Shown: positions 1 through 7,866, counted from the first letter of the stretch. The stretch is DNA of 10,788 nucleotides from an uncultured Lachnospiraceae bacterium (GCA_900555195.1 USKC01000081.1:1-10788), one strand, 5' to 3'. The notes: generated from the sequence alone by a model not told the origin. Numbers and translations: made by a program.

Positions 1-749
1 CTAAAGTATCGGTAATCATCAAAACCGGAAGCTTGCGCCACTCCTTCCAGTCCATTCTGCGGATATTCTTCCATCAAACGGACGGCTCTCTCCAATCGCA
101 TTCTGTTCACATAGCAGATGGGGGTCACATGGAAACTCTTCTTAAATTTCTGGATAAAATAGCTGGGCTGCAGATGGACAGATTCTGCCATGTCACTCAC
201 CCGAATCGGCCCGGCCAGATGCTCCTGAACATACCGGCTCATCTGATATGGAAAATCATCCTTCAAATGGTCAAGGAGCCTCTGCGCATCGATCCGCTCC
301 AGGAACACCGCCAATAATTCCAACAAAGCAGCCTTCTCCAGCAGCCGATCCGCAGGGTCTACAGAATTGTGATAACGAAACATCCTGCGAAACAATGACG
401 CTGTCCGTTTTCCGTCCGGCACGCACATCACCGTTTCCGGCAAGTAATTCAGTTCCCGAATCCCCCCGAAGTTCAAATCAAAATGACACCAATACTTTGT
501 CACCGGATCCTGCGGATTGTGGCTATATGAATGCCGTTTCCCGGCTGGAATCAGATAGAGTTCCCCCGGCTTGGGGTGATAGACATCCCCCTCGATCTCA
601 AGGCGGCACTGTCCGCTCTGAAAATAGTAAAATTTATGAAAGGTGTAGCAGACCCCTTCCGCCCCCCATTCCGGCGGACAGGTATTAAAGGTCCCCATCA
701 GCAGACGCACATCCGCCTGCATCAGCTTTTCTGCATAATATCCGTTCAC
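1..749 (-). CDS. AraC-family transcriptional regulator (3'-truncated by window edge)
   Basis: This is a DNA-binding regulator, probably activating the divergent sugar genes in response to a ligand. I translated it by hand: 249 codons are open from a GTG start to the left edge, so the last few dozen residues are missing. The start is chosen because AAAGGAGG (757-764) lies 7 bases upstream. Residues about 15-95 look like a cupin-type sensor domain, with the segment PKPGELYLIPAGKRHSY (59-75) typical of AraC_binding domains. Residues about 168-249 form the AraC helix-turn-helix domain: VSDMAESVHLQPSYFIQKF (184-202) is the first helix-turn-helix and GVAQASGFDDYRYF (236-249) begins the second, with the usual A..SGF.D..YF pattern. 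It is divergent from the GH29 gene, so it likely controls that gene and perhaps the importer. The family is clear; the ligand is unknown. Confidence 0.92.
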   Translation of the reverse strand, partial: MNGYYAEKLMQADVRLLMGTFNTCPPEWGAEGVCYTFHKFYYFQSGQCRLEIEGDVYHPKPGELYLIPAGKRHSYSHNPQDPVTKYWCHFDLNFGGIRELNYLPETVMCVPDGKRTASLFRRMFRYHNSVDPADRLLEKAALLELLAVFLERIDAQRLLDHLKDDFPYQMSRYVQEHLAGPIRVSDMAESVHLQPSYFIQKFKKSFHVTPICYVNRMRLERAVRLMEEYPQNGLEGVAQASGFDDYRYF

Positions 750-809
750 GTCTCTGCCTCCTTTACAAGAGATCAATATTTTCTCCACCTTCCCCGATAT
801 ATTCTCCCT

Positions 810-836
810 TTTAAACAGTGTCTCACTGGCTACAAT
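810..836 (+). promoter_or_regulatory. Candidate promoter for the GH29 gene
   Basis: TACAAT at 831-836 matches the sigma-A -10 consensus at 5 of 6 positions. The best -35 is TTTAAA at 810-815 (4 of 6), with a short 15-base spacer. A weak -35 is common in promoters that need an AraC-type activator. Transcription would start near 843, giving a leader of about 33 bases before the ATG at 876. Confidence 0.4.
816..828. promoter_or_regulatory. Short inverted repeat, possible operator
   Basis: CAGTG-TCT-CACTG is a perfect 5-bp inverted repeat with a 3-base centre. It sits between the candidate -35 and -10 of the GH29 promoter, and overlaps the possible -35 of the regulator gene on the other strand. 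Its position suits an operator, but AraC-family proteins more often bind direct repeats, and a 5-bp palindrome can arise by chance. Confidence 0.3.
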
Positions 837-875
837 GAAAGACGTCAATATGATGTTTGATAAGGGAGGTATACA

Positions 876-2339
876 ATGGCAGAACATTTTAAAGCTACTT
901 TTGAATCTCTGCGAACCTATCGTTGTCCCGATTGGTTTCGGGATGTAAAATTCGGAATCTGGAGCCACTGGGGCCCTCAGAGCGTTCCCATGGCTTCCGA
1001 CTGGTATGCACGAAATATGTACATCCAGGGCTCCCCTCAGTATCAATACCACGTTGCTCACTATGGCCATCCGTCCAAAGTGGGATATATTGATATCTGC
1101 CATATGTGGAAAGCGGAGCATTTCCAGCCAGATGAACTGATGGATCTATATTACCGGGCGGGAGCGCGTTATTTCATGGCCCAGGCCACCCATCATGATA
1201 ACTTTTTTAATTACGCATCTTCCGTAAATCGTTTTAATTCCGTCAATATCGGGCCAGGTAAAGACATCTGCCGCATGTGGAAAGATGCCTGTGATAATTT
1301 CCACCTGCCCTTCGGTCTCTCCGAGCATCTAGCCGCCTCCTTTAATTGGTGGTATACCAATAAGGGCGCTGATTCCTACGGCCCTTATAAAGGTGTTCCT
1401 TATGACGGGAATAAGCCGGAATACCGCGAATTCTATCACTCCAACCAGAAGCTGGCGGAAGAAATGAAACAAAACGGACGTTTCGGCGAGTTTGCACCGG
1501 AGTGGATGACGGCGGATCCCGCTTTCCATGAATACTGGAGGAAGGCGATGCATGAACTGATCGATATCTTCCAGCCCGATCTGCTGTATTCCGACAGCTT
1601 TATTCCTTTCCAGCAGGAGAACAACGACGGCAGCGACTATAGCGCAGGGTTGGACGTAATTTCATATCTATACAATTGTTCAATTGATAGGCATGGCAGC
1701 AATCAGGCAGTATATACGCAGAAGGATCGGAATCCCGCTATGTACGAAGTCGGCATCCTGGATATCGAACGGAGCCAACTTCCTGACATCCCAGAGCATC
1801 CCTGGCAGACGGATACCTGTATCGGCCACTGGTTCTACGATGCCCAGGCTACCTACAAGCGGCCTGCTCAGGTCATTGAAATGCTGGTGGACATTGTCTC
1901 CAAAAACGGCTGCATGATGTTGAACATCCCGCAGCGGCCCGACGGCACGATCGATGACGAAGCCCGTTATCTTCTGGAAGAACTGGCCGGATGGTTCCCT
2001 ATCTGCCACGAAGCGATATATGGCACGCGTCCATTCCGTGTATACAAGGAAGGCCCCACCAATGTAGTCATTCAGGGCTTCACAGAGGATCGCACGCCCT
2101 GGACTTCCTCTGATTACCGTTTTACCCAAAAGGGAAACACCGTATACGCCTTCCTCATGGCCCCTCCCGAAAACCAGGTAACGGTCATCAAAACTTTTAC
2201 TGAAAAAGAACAAGTCAAAGCGGTACGGCTGTTGGGCGAAGGCTCTGTTCCTTTCACGCAAAGCTATGGCGTGTTAAGCGTCAAGCTTCCCAAAAAGCTG
2301 CCCTCGCAGTATGTCAACTGCCTCGCCGTAGAATTTTGA
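876..2339 (+). CDS. GH29 alpha-L-fucosidase-type glycoside hydrolase, cytoplasmic
   Basis: A retaining exo-glycosidase of 487 residues that should release terminal alpha-L-fucose (or a related L-sugar) from oligosaccharides. There is no signal peptide, so it acts in the cytoplasm. Family marks: VKFGIWSHWGPQSVP (24-38), the FGI..HWG strand that starts the GH29 barrel; THHDNF (105-110), the paired substrate-binding histidines; DLLYSDS (235-241), where D240 is the expected nucleophile; ILDIERSQ (294-301), with E298 a candidate acid/base; PWQTDTCIG (309-317); and NGCMMLNIPQRPDGTI (344-359), equivalent to the usual LLN.GP..DG.I. Residues about 385-487 look like the C-terminal beta-domain. AAGGGAGG lies 6 bases before the ATG. 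The gene is followed after 75 bases, without a clear terminator, by the unassigned 737-residue gene, so they probably form one operon. The family is secure; fucose rather than L-galactose specificity is inferred. Confidence 0.9.
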   Translation: MAEHFKATFESLRTYRCPDWFRDVKFGIWSHWGPQSVPMASDWYARNMYIQGSPQYQYHVAHYGHPSKVGYIDICHMWKAEHFQPDELMDLYYRAGARYFMAQATHHDNFFNYASSVNRFNSVNIGPGKDICRMWKDACDNFHLPFGLSEHLAASFNWWYTNKGADSYGPYKGVPYDGNKPEYREFYHSNQKLAEEMKQNGRFGEFAPEWMTADPAFHEYWRKAMHELIDIFQPDLLYSDSFIPFQQENNDGSDYSAGLDVISYLYNCSIDRHGSNQAVYTQKDRNPAMYEVGILDIERSQLPDIPEHPWQTDTCIGHWFYDAQATYKRPAQVIEMLVDIVSKNGCMMLNIPQRPDGTIDDEARYLLEELAGWFPICHEAIYGTRPFRVYKEGPTNVVIQGFTEDRTPWTSSDYRFTQKGNTVYAFLMAPPENQVTVIKTFTEKEQVKAVRLLGEGSVPFTQSYGVLSVKLPKKLPSQYVNCLAVEF

Positions 2340-2414
2340 GCACACAGTCAGCGACGGTAATATTCCGGCCTTTCCCGAAAGCTGCCGTCCGAATAGAATC
2401 AGGAGGTACTTTCC

Positions 2415-4628
2415 ATGAAACTTTTCTTTCAAGACTATCAATTAAGCTTTCAGGACGGGGGCCTGGAAGTTATGCAGAGCGAAAAGCTGCTGTATTTCTG
2501 CAGGCATCCTCTGTTCGTCACCATCAAAACCCATTCCGCCGTCAGCGCTTTCTATGACGGCCCCTATACGGAAGTCTCCCCAGACAAGGACGGCGTGACC
2601 GCTTCCGGTATCCTGTCCGTTCCCTCCGGCGCTTCCTTTGCTTTTACCGACCACTATCGGCCTTCCGATACCGGCTTTACCATGTCACGCCAAGTCAGAG
2701 TCCTTACGGCTGGAGATGAATTGGGTTTTTCCACCAAGTTCTCACTGACCATGGCCGAATCAGATTCTCCGCGGGATTATCAGTGTTTCGCTCCTGGCGC
2801 ATGGTACAAACAGAATGAATTTGGCCCGGACAGTCTGATCGGCAAGGATCTGGACTGCGAATATTTCTGGCAGTTAGAGACCCGTTTTGCCCTTCCTCTT
2901 TTCGCCATGTACCGCCCGGAAAGCGGGCAGACAGCTGCGCTGTCCAGGCTTGCCGCAGACATTACCCTTCGCAACTTGGATATCGCCCGTTCAGAAAACA
3001 ACGTGGATCCGGATTTCACCATCGGTTCCATCGGAATGAGCAAGCCCAGCCGGCGGACGCTCAATTATATGTACTACGGCTTTGCCGTCCGCACGGAAGG
3101 AGAAACCGAACCTGCCGGCCTTTCCATCGACTATGTCTATCCCGGCGCTGACGGCCAGCTTCCCCGCAAGAGCGCAAAAGCCTATGCGGGTCTGGACTTC
3201 CCTGAGAAAGCAATGGATTTCAGACGGATGAACCATCCTGTATCCTGCGGTTTTGAACAATCCTATGCCGTGGCCATACATTTCGGGCGCTACGATACTT
3301 TTCAGAGCATGTTGAGGAACACCTGGCGGCTTACTTACGACCGTCTGCGCGACCGTCTTTTTGAGGTGGACAATAACGTCCATTACCATAACTGCATGAA
3401 CATCTTTATGAAATATACCCGCCGCTACGGAGATTCCTGGGGTCTTCCTTTCGCCTGTCAGCTTCCGGATATGGATATCTCTTCCGTTTCCTTCCAATTC
3501 GGCTTTGTTGGACAACAGCCCGGTATCGGCAATCTTCTGCTCCGCTATGGGGATCGGGAAAATGTCCCTGAAGCTTATGAAAAGGGCGAAAACATTCTGA
3601 ACTTCTGGGTGCGCGCCGCTTCCGCCGCTTCTTCTGATTCCGGAATGCCGCCTATGTGCTACAATCCCAACATCAAAGGTTTCGAACCATATCCGCATTA
3701 TACCCGGATGCTGGCGGATGGAATGGAAGCTATCCTGGACGCTTATGTTTACCTGCACCGCAAAGGGGAAGAGCGGCCCGACTGGCTGGCGTTCTGCATA
3801 CGCACCGCCGACTGGCTAGTAAATGTCCAGAACGAGGATGGCAGTTATTACCGTTCTTACCATGATGACGGCTCTGTCCGCATGGATTCCAAGTCCAATA
3901 CGCCCAGTGTGATCCGCTTCCTTGTACAGCTCTATTTAGTCACTGGCAGGGAGGCTTATAAGGAAGCTGCTCTGCGCGCCGGCGAATGGTCTTACCAGAA
4001 CGCTTACCTGAACCTGGAATATCGCGGCGGTACCTGCGACAACTCCGATATCCAAGATAAAGAAGCAGGAATTTATGGCCTCTTCGGCTTCCTCGCTCTC
4101 TATGACCTGACCCAGGAGGAACGGTGGCTGGAAGCGGCCAAGGGCGCAGCCGATTATACGGAGACTTGGACTTATGCTTGGACCTTCCCAGTGCGCACTC
4201 CCTGGACGAGGCATCCCTTCAACCGCTATTCCATCAGCGGACAGAGCATCATCACTATCGGCGGCGGTGCAGACGTCTATATGGCAGCCTGCTCCTATAC
4301 ATACTATCGTCTCTACCTGATCACCAATGACCCGCACTATCTGGATTTCGCTGAGTTTATTGACAAGAACACCCGGCAATCCAACGATGTGGATGGCAGC
4401 ATTGGCTACTGTATGCCTGGCCTCGGCCATGAAAGCGGCAACTTTACCGAACAAATGCTTGGCAGCCAATATCACTGGCTTCCTTGGTGTACCTTTGTAG
4501 AAGCGGATCCCACAGAAAAGCTCTGCGATACCTTCGGTGTATATGAGATTGCAGATGCACAAAAACTGGATGATGAAACGCTTCAGAAGCGCAACCGCAT
4601 CTACGATTATTATTTCACACGTTCCTAA
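2415..4628 (+). CDS. Unassigned protein with probable alpha/alpha-barrel (six-hairpin glycosidase-like) domain
   Basis: A 737-residue protein I cannot place in a named family. Residues 1 to about 300 alternate short strands and turns, resembling an N-terminal beta-sandwich. Residues about 320-680 are rich in helices with aromatic and acidic loops, as in (alpha/alpha)6 barrels: LADGMEAILDAYVYLHR (433-449), DWLAFCIRTADWLVNVQNEDGS (456-477), SVIRFLVQLYLVTGREAYKEAA (498-519), GIYGLFGFLALYDLTQEERW (552-571) and GADVYMAACSYTYYRLYLIT (618-637). The pairs ending in W..A, QNEDGS and TG...Y...A are typical of such toroids in glycosidases and polysaccharide lyases. The acidic cluster CDNSDIQDKEA (541-551) and the aromatic, acidic C-terminal stretch around 665-697 are candidate active-site loops. 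No signal peptide is seen. AGGAGG (2401-2406) lies 8 bases before the ATG. Its placement after the GH29 gene suggests a role in trimming the same imported oligosaccharide. Being a hydrolase is an inference, and a lyase or epimerase is possible. Confidence 0.85.
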   Translation: MKLFFQDYQLSFQDGGLEVMQSEKLLYFCRHPLFVTIKTHSAVSAFYDGPYTEVSPDKDGVTASGILSVPSGASFAFTDHYRPSDTGFTMSRQVRVLTAGDELGFSTKFSLTMAESDSPRDYQCFAPGAWYKQNEFGPDSLIGKDLDCEYFWQLETRFALPLFAMYRPESGQTAALSRLAADITLRNLDIARSENNVDPDFTIGSIGMSKPSRRTLNYMYYGFAVRTEGETEPAGLSIDYVYPGADGQLPRKSAKAYAGLDFPEKAMDFRRMNHPVSCGFEQSYAVAIHFGRYDTFQSMLRNTWRLTYDRLRDRLFEVDNNVHYHNCMNIFMKYTRRYGDSWGLPFACQLPDMDISSVSFQFGFVGQQPGIGNLLLRYGDRENVPEAYEKGENILNFWVRAASAASSDSGMPPMCYNPNIKGFEPYPHYTRMLADGMEAILDAYVYLHRKGEERPDWLAFCIRTADWLVNVQNEDGSYYRSYHDDGSVRMDSKSNTPSVIRFLVQLYLVTGREAYKEAALRAGEWSYQNAYLNLEYRGGTCDNSDIQDKEAGIYGLFGFLALYDLTQEERWLEAAKGAADYTETWTYAWTFPVRTPWTRHPFNRYSISGQSIITIGGGADVYMAACSYTYYRLYLITNDPHYLDFAEFIDKNTRQSNDVDGSIGYCMPGLGHESGNFTEQMLGSQYHWLPWCTFVEADPTEKLCDTFGVYEIADAQKLDDETLQKRNRIYDYYFTRS

Positions 4629-4656
4629 TTTAAGGAACCCCTTGTCCGCCATTCAT

Positions 4657-4690
4657 CCATAACCGTTCAGACTAATCTGAACGGTTATGG
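4657..4690. terminator. Perfect inverted repeat between convergent genes
   Basis: The arms CCATAACCGTTCAG (4657-4670) and CTGAACGGTTATGG (4677-4690) pair perfectly over 14 bp. An inner A-T pair can extend this to 15 bp with a 4-base loop. The repeat lies between the stop of the 737-residue gene (4628) and the stop of the convergent xylanase gene (4738), where a bidirectional terminator is expected. Neither side has a run of T residues, so it is not a classical intrinsic terminator, and the function is inferred from position. A smaller repeat (GTTCCT / AGGAAC, 4621-4638) overlaps the upstream stop codon. Confidence 0.55.
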
Positions 4691-4737
4691 CATCTGGCCT
4701 TCCTATCACTTTGCGATGGGTTGGATACTTCCTTCTC

Positions 4738-7731
4738 CTATTCCTCCCTTCCCTGCCTCGGATCGATGGAATATCTTCCCAGATGAGGCTGTGCAAAAGG
4801 ACCTGGAATCCGACGGCCTGTAGCACGAGTTCCATAAAAATCTTCATGCACTTCCAAGGAGTCCTGAACGCTATCCGCGTCCTCTGGGCGCAGGATATAG
4901 CGGTTCTTCTCCTCGTCCCCCGGAAACCGGAACGGCTGCGTCTGCGCTTCCTTGATTGTAAGCGTATATGCTTCTGTATCCACTTCTATATCAAACCAGC
5001 CCTCCTGCCCTTCCCGGTCAAATCCATAAAATTCCTTCCAAGTATTCAGATCCAGGCATGCTGCCGGAGCAGGGTAGAGCACTCTCAGATATCCTCCGGG
5101 CATTCTGACGTATAAGTTGCCCTGGGCATCATTATCGCGGGTGGGGAACTTAATCGCTGCCTCTCCGCAATCATAGAACAGATTGTTGGCAATCCTGGCT
5201 TCCCTGGATGTGCCGCCTCTTCCTCCCGCTCCTGGAATGCGGAAAGCCACCTGCTTCGCATAATATCCGGCGCTACGGCATTTTCCGATCAGATTGTTGA
5301 CGATATGGAGCCGATCCGTCCCTTCTCCATAAACCGCGTAGCCGTTGATCACACCTGTCTCTTCCATCTTATACCAGCCTGAAGAACCGGGCTCTGCAGG
5401 AACATCCTCCGGGCGGAAACGTCCTTCCACGTTCCAGAAAATATTATTATCGATCAAGTTAATTCCGTCCCTAGAACATTCAATGAAGATCGCTTCCCGT
5501 TGCTCCTTGCCCTCCAGAAACAGATTTCTCGTGATCCGGTTGTTTTCATTTCCTACATCCATCCACAGATGGTCTGCCCGCAGCGTACGGGTGAAAATAT
5601 TGCGACGGATCAGGCTATTATGCGTATTGTGTACCTTAATGCCTCCTGCCTCCCAGGACAATTCCATCTTCTGCCACCCGGTATCCTCAATCAGATTGTC
5701 TTCGATCAGCAAATCTGTGGCAAACATCCCCGCTATACCGCAGACACCAGCTCCGCTTACTGTACAGCCCCGAATAATCGTATAACCGATGGCCTCTCCC
5801 GCCTCGTGGGTATGATGCCAGCACTCGTTTCCCACATCCATCCCCACACCGTTCGACCAATCGATCTTGCAATTCTCAATGATCCAGTGATGCCCTCTGT
5901 AACAGGAGATGGAACCTCTCTGCGGGACCGGCGCTCCTGTTGCCGCATGGGCGCAGGTCAGCCCCTTCACCTTAATATAAGAAAGGAACGGAATCTCCGG
6001 CGCAAAGCACTGTTCCCTGCAGGTCAGCTCGATCACATGGTCTTTCGGGTCGCCGTCGTCAGGAAGTCTGAAATGTACGGTCTGCCCGTTGGCCTCCACC
6101 CAATAAGAGCCCGGCGTCTGCGCCATTTGATAATACAGCGCCACCTGTTGCAAAGGCTTCCCATCACAGAAAACCATACCTCTTCGGTTCAGATAAGTGG
6201 TCATATCCGTCTTATCGTACTCGATATAAAGGCGGTCATGCAGAATATTGACTGCACAGAAAGGATTATAGCCTCTAAATTTGTCCGGATCCAGTTTTGT
6301 TTCCCAAATGCGTATTCCTTCCGTTTCTTCCGGACTGCCTCCCACTGAGCCCAGCCTCCAGCCCACGCTGGGGCGGAAATCCACAGCAATTTCAGACGCC
6401 TTAATCACCACTTCCCCGTCTCCATAAGCTTCATAACAAACCATCTCTTTTGGCCCGTTCCCACCGAAAGCCGGTTTCACGCATTCCCGATAGACGCCGC
6501 CGTGAATCCATACCCGCGTGCCAGGCCCTGCCAGATTGGCCGCCGCCTGAATCGTAGCAAAAGGCTTCTCCATGCTGCCGTCGTTCGCATCTGAAGCTGC
6601 CGGATGGGAAGGATTCACATGATATTCTTTTGTATAGGCACACTCCTCTTCCCAGAAAGCAAACCTTTCTCCCCCCGGAAGACGATCCTGGCTGTCTCCT
6701 TCCGCCAATCCGGGCACACCCAAGACGGCCCAATAAGCCAATTTTGGCCGGTATCCATTGAAGAAAAGCAGCGGATAACTCTTCGCCCCTCGGAAACCGG
6801 TAAGCCAGCTTTCCTCATCCTGCATCCCCCAGAAAGTAACGCTCGTCACATTGGCCCCGCCGTCTTTCTTCGCCCGCGTGAGAATATAGAAAACTTCTCT
6901 ATATCGCTCTGCCAAAGCTTCCATTGATTTTCCTGACGGATCGGTATTATGGATATCCAGTTCTGTCACCTGCACCTGGATTCCTAATGCCCCAAAGGCA
7001 CGAACCGTTTTCTCATATTCTGCCATACTTGGTTTATCCATGGTCAGATGGGACTGCATTCCTACCCCGTCAACCAATCCTTCCGCCAACAGCGGACGCA
7101 ATACCCTTTCGATGATCACTTCCCGCTTCCAGGGAAGGAAAGTGTCATAATCATTGTAGAATAAGGAAACCTCAGGAGCTGCATATTTCCTGGCAAAACG
7201 GAATGCCTGAAGGATGAAGTCTTCCCCCACCGTCTCCGTCCACAGGGAATGGCGCAGCCCGCCGTCTTCCACCGCTTCATTCACCACATCCCAGGCATAG
7301 ATCAGCCCCGGATATTCTGTCTGGAAATAGGTCAGCACGCTGCGGATATAACTTTCCAAACGCGCCAGCATGGTTTCCCGACCTGCCAGGGGAGCGTCTT
7401 CCCCATCCTGATATCCCTCCGTAAAAAACCAGCGCGGCGTCTGATTATGCCATACCAGCGTATGCCCTCTCATCGCAATCCCATTCTGTACTGCGAAGTC
7501 CAGATAGCCTCGAACCTTGTCAAAATGCACGGCAGGAGCCAAAGCATGCTTTTCCGGATGCTCTTTGTTTTCTGTTGCATCCAGCAGGCATTCCGGTTTC
7601 ATCTCATTCTCACAGGTGATAGAGTCGTACTCCCTGCGCAGCGCCTCTCTAGCGGCAGCTCTCCCCATATCCTGCGCCGGAACTGCCGCTCCGATTTTAA
7701 AATAAGGTGCAAATACTCCCTTTAAGCTCAT
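4738..7731 (-). CDS. Bifunctional GH10 endo-1,4-beta-xylanase / GH120-like beta-xylosidase fusion, cytoplasmic
   Basis: A 997-residue enzyme with two catalytic modules. Residues about 1-342 are a complete GH10 barrel: FKIGAAVP (11-18), ITCENEMKPE (38-47), RGHTLVWHNQTPRWF (88-102), WDVVNEAV (147-154, acid/base E152), VTELDIH (255-261, nucleophile E257) and VTFWGMQDEESWL (298-310). Residues about 369-997 form a right-handed beta-helix with rungs of the type I..N.I, preceded by an opening typical of such proteins (GSMEKPFATIQAA, 385-397). LWMDVGNE (722-729) and AIFIECS (747-753) match the spots that carry the nucleophile Asp and acid/base Glu in GH120 beta-xylosidase XylC, as I remember that family, giving D725 and E751 here. 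The upstream ATG at 7773 is rejected: AAGGAAGGGG lies 6 bases before the ATG at 7731. There is no signal peptide, so it should cut imported xylo-oligosaccharides inside the cell. The GH10 call is certain; GH120 is likely, and another beta-helix carbohydrate-active family is the alternative. Confidence 0.92.
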   Translation of the reverse strand: MSLKGVFAPYFKIGAAVPAQDMGRAAAREALRREYDSITCENEMKPECLLDATENKEHPEKHALAPAVHFDKVRGYLDFAVQNGIAMRGHTLVWHNQTPRWFFTEGYQDGEDAPLAGRETMLARLESYIRSVLTYFQTEYPGLIYAWDVVNEAVEDGGLRHSLWTETVGEDFILQAFRFARKYAAPEVSLFYNDYDTFLPWKREVIIERVLRPLLAEGLVDGVGMQSHLTMDKPSMAEYEKTVRAFGALGIQVQVTELDIHNTDPSGKSMEALAERYREVFYILTRAKKDGGANVTSVTFWGMQDEESWLTGFRGAKSYPLLFFNGYRPKLAYWAVLGVPGLAEGDSQDRLPGGERFAFWEEECAYTKEYHVNPSHPAASDANDGSMEKPFATIQAAANLAGPGTRVWIHGGVYRECVKPAFGGNGPKEMVCYEAYGDGEVVIKASEIAVDFRPSVGWRLGSVGGSPEETEGIRIWETKLDPDKFRGYNPFCAVNILHDRLYIEYDKTDMTTYLNRRGMVFCDGKPLQQVALYYQMAQTPGSYWVEANGQTVHFRLPDDGDPKDHVIELTCREQCFAPEIPFLSYIKVKGLTCAHAATGAPVPQRGSISCYRGHHWIIENCKIDWSNGVGMDVGNECWHHTHEAGEAIGYTIIRGCTVSGAGVCGIAGMFATDLLIEDNLIEDTGWQKMELSWEAGGIKVHNTHNSLIRRNIFTRTLRADHLWMDVGNENNRITRNLFLEGKEQREAIFIECSRDGINLIDNNIFWNVEGRFRPEDVPAEPGSSGWYKMEETGVINGYAVYGEGTDRLHIVNNLIGKCRSAGYYAKQVAFRIPGAGGRGGTSREARIANNLFYDCGEAAIKFPTRDNDAQGNLYVRMPGGYLRVLYPAPAACLDLNTWKEFYGFDREGQEGWFDIEVDTEAYTLTIKEAQTQPFRFPGDEEKNRYILRPEDADSVQDSLEVHEDFYGTRATGRRIPGPFAQPHLGRYSIDPRQGREE

Positions 7732-7737
7732 TTCATT

Positions 7738-7747
7738 CCCCTTCCTT
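7738..7747 (-). promoter_or_regulatory. Ribosome binding site that fixes the xylanase start
   Basis: AAGGAAGGGG on the minus strand ends 6 bases before the ATG at 7731. It lies inside the extended reading frame that begins at an ATG at 7773, so the 14 extra residues of that longer frame are probably not translated. GH10 homology also begins only just after residue 1 of the shorter form. Confidence 0.7.
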
Positions 7748-7800
7748 TCCAGATGATAAGAAAGTCGGTACATCCAAGCCTGTCCCCTTCTGGCATGTTC

Positions 7801-7829
7801 CTTCTATCTCCATCCTTTTTTCAGGTCAA
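7801..7829 (-). promoter_or_regulatory. Possible internal promoter before the xylanase gene
   Basis: On the minus strand TTGACC (7829-7824) is followed after 17 bases by TAGAAG (7806-7801). The -35 matches consensus at 5 of 6 positions and the -10 at 4 of 6. It would allow expression of the xylanase separately from the importer genes. The weak -10 makes this a candidate only. The -35 overlaps the foot of the stem-loop at 7829-7859. Confidence 0.25.
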
Positions 7830-7859
7830 ACGGGGGCCGACAATCCGCCGGCCCCCGTT
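7829..7859 (-). terminator. GC-rich stem-loop downstream of the binding-protein gene
   Basis: AACGGGGGCCG (7829-7839) and CGGCCCCCGTT (7849-7859) form a perfect 11-bp stem with a 9-base loop. Read on the minus strand it ends in only three T residues before GACC, so it is at best a leaky terminator. Between an abundant binding-protein transcript and an enzyme gene it could equally protect the 3' end of the upstream message and lower expression of the enzyme. Confidence 0.55.
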
Positions 7860-7866
7860 CGCCTTA

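Larger units (their letters stand above)
750..875. promoter_or_regulatory. Divergent control region between araC-type gene and GH29 gene
   Basis: This 126-base non-coding region must hold both start signals. It contains ribosome binding sites at each end (AAAGGAGG on minus at 757-764; AAGGGAGG on plus at 862-869, 6 bases before the ATG at 876). A candidate plus-strand -10 (TACAAT, 831-836) and a short inverted repeat (816-828) lie between them. On the minus strand a weak pair GAGACA / TATATC with a 17-base spacer could serve the regulator. The heptamer TCAATAT occurs at 773-779 and again at 846-852, in the same orientation. None of these is proven, but the arrangement fits a regulator controlling its divergent neighbour. 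Confidence 0.6.

Noticed and set aside
836..851. A catabolite-repression (cre-like) site around TGAAAGACGTCA
   Set aside because: The central CG is shifted by one base relative to the cre consensus and the second half-site is missing.
33..860. Three overlapping plus-strand open frames near the left edge
   Set aside because: They lie mostly antisense to the AraC-type regulator, whose hand translation shows a clear sensor domain and helix-turn-helix domain; none has its own support.
2991..3758. A 255-codon minus-strand open frame inside the 737-residue gene
   Set aside because: It is antisense to a gene with a good ribosome binding site and coherent protein features, has no domain of its own, and is best explained as a shadow. 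The same applies to the minus-strand frames at 1680-2261 and 3936-4652.
5500..6348. A 282-codon plus-strand open frame opposite the beta-helix half of the xylanase fusion
   Set aside because: It is antisense to a convincing coding region, and the translation has no family features.
7732..7773. A 14-residue N-terminal extension of the xylanase from an upstream ATG
   Set aside because: The ribosome binding site lies inside this extension, 6 bases before the ATG at 7731, and the extension has no signal-peptide character.
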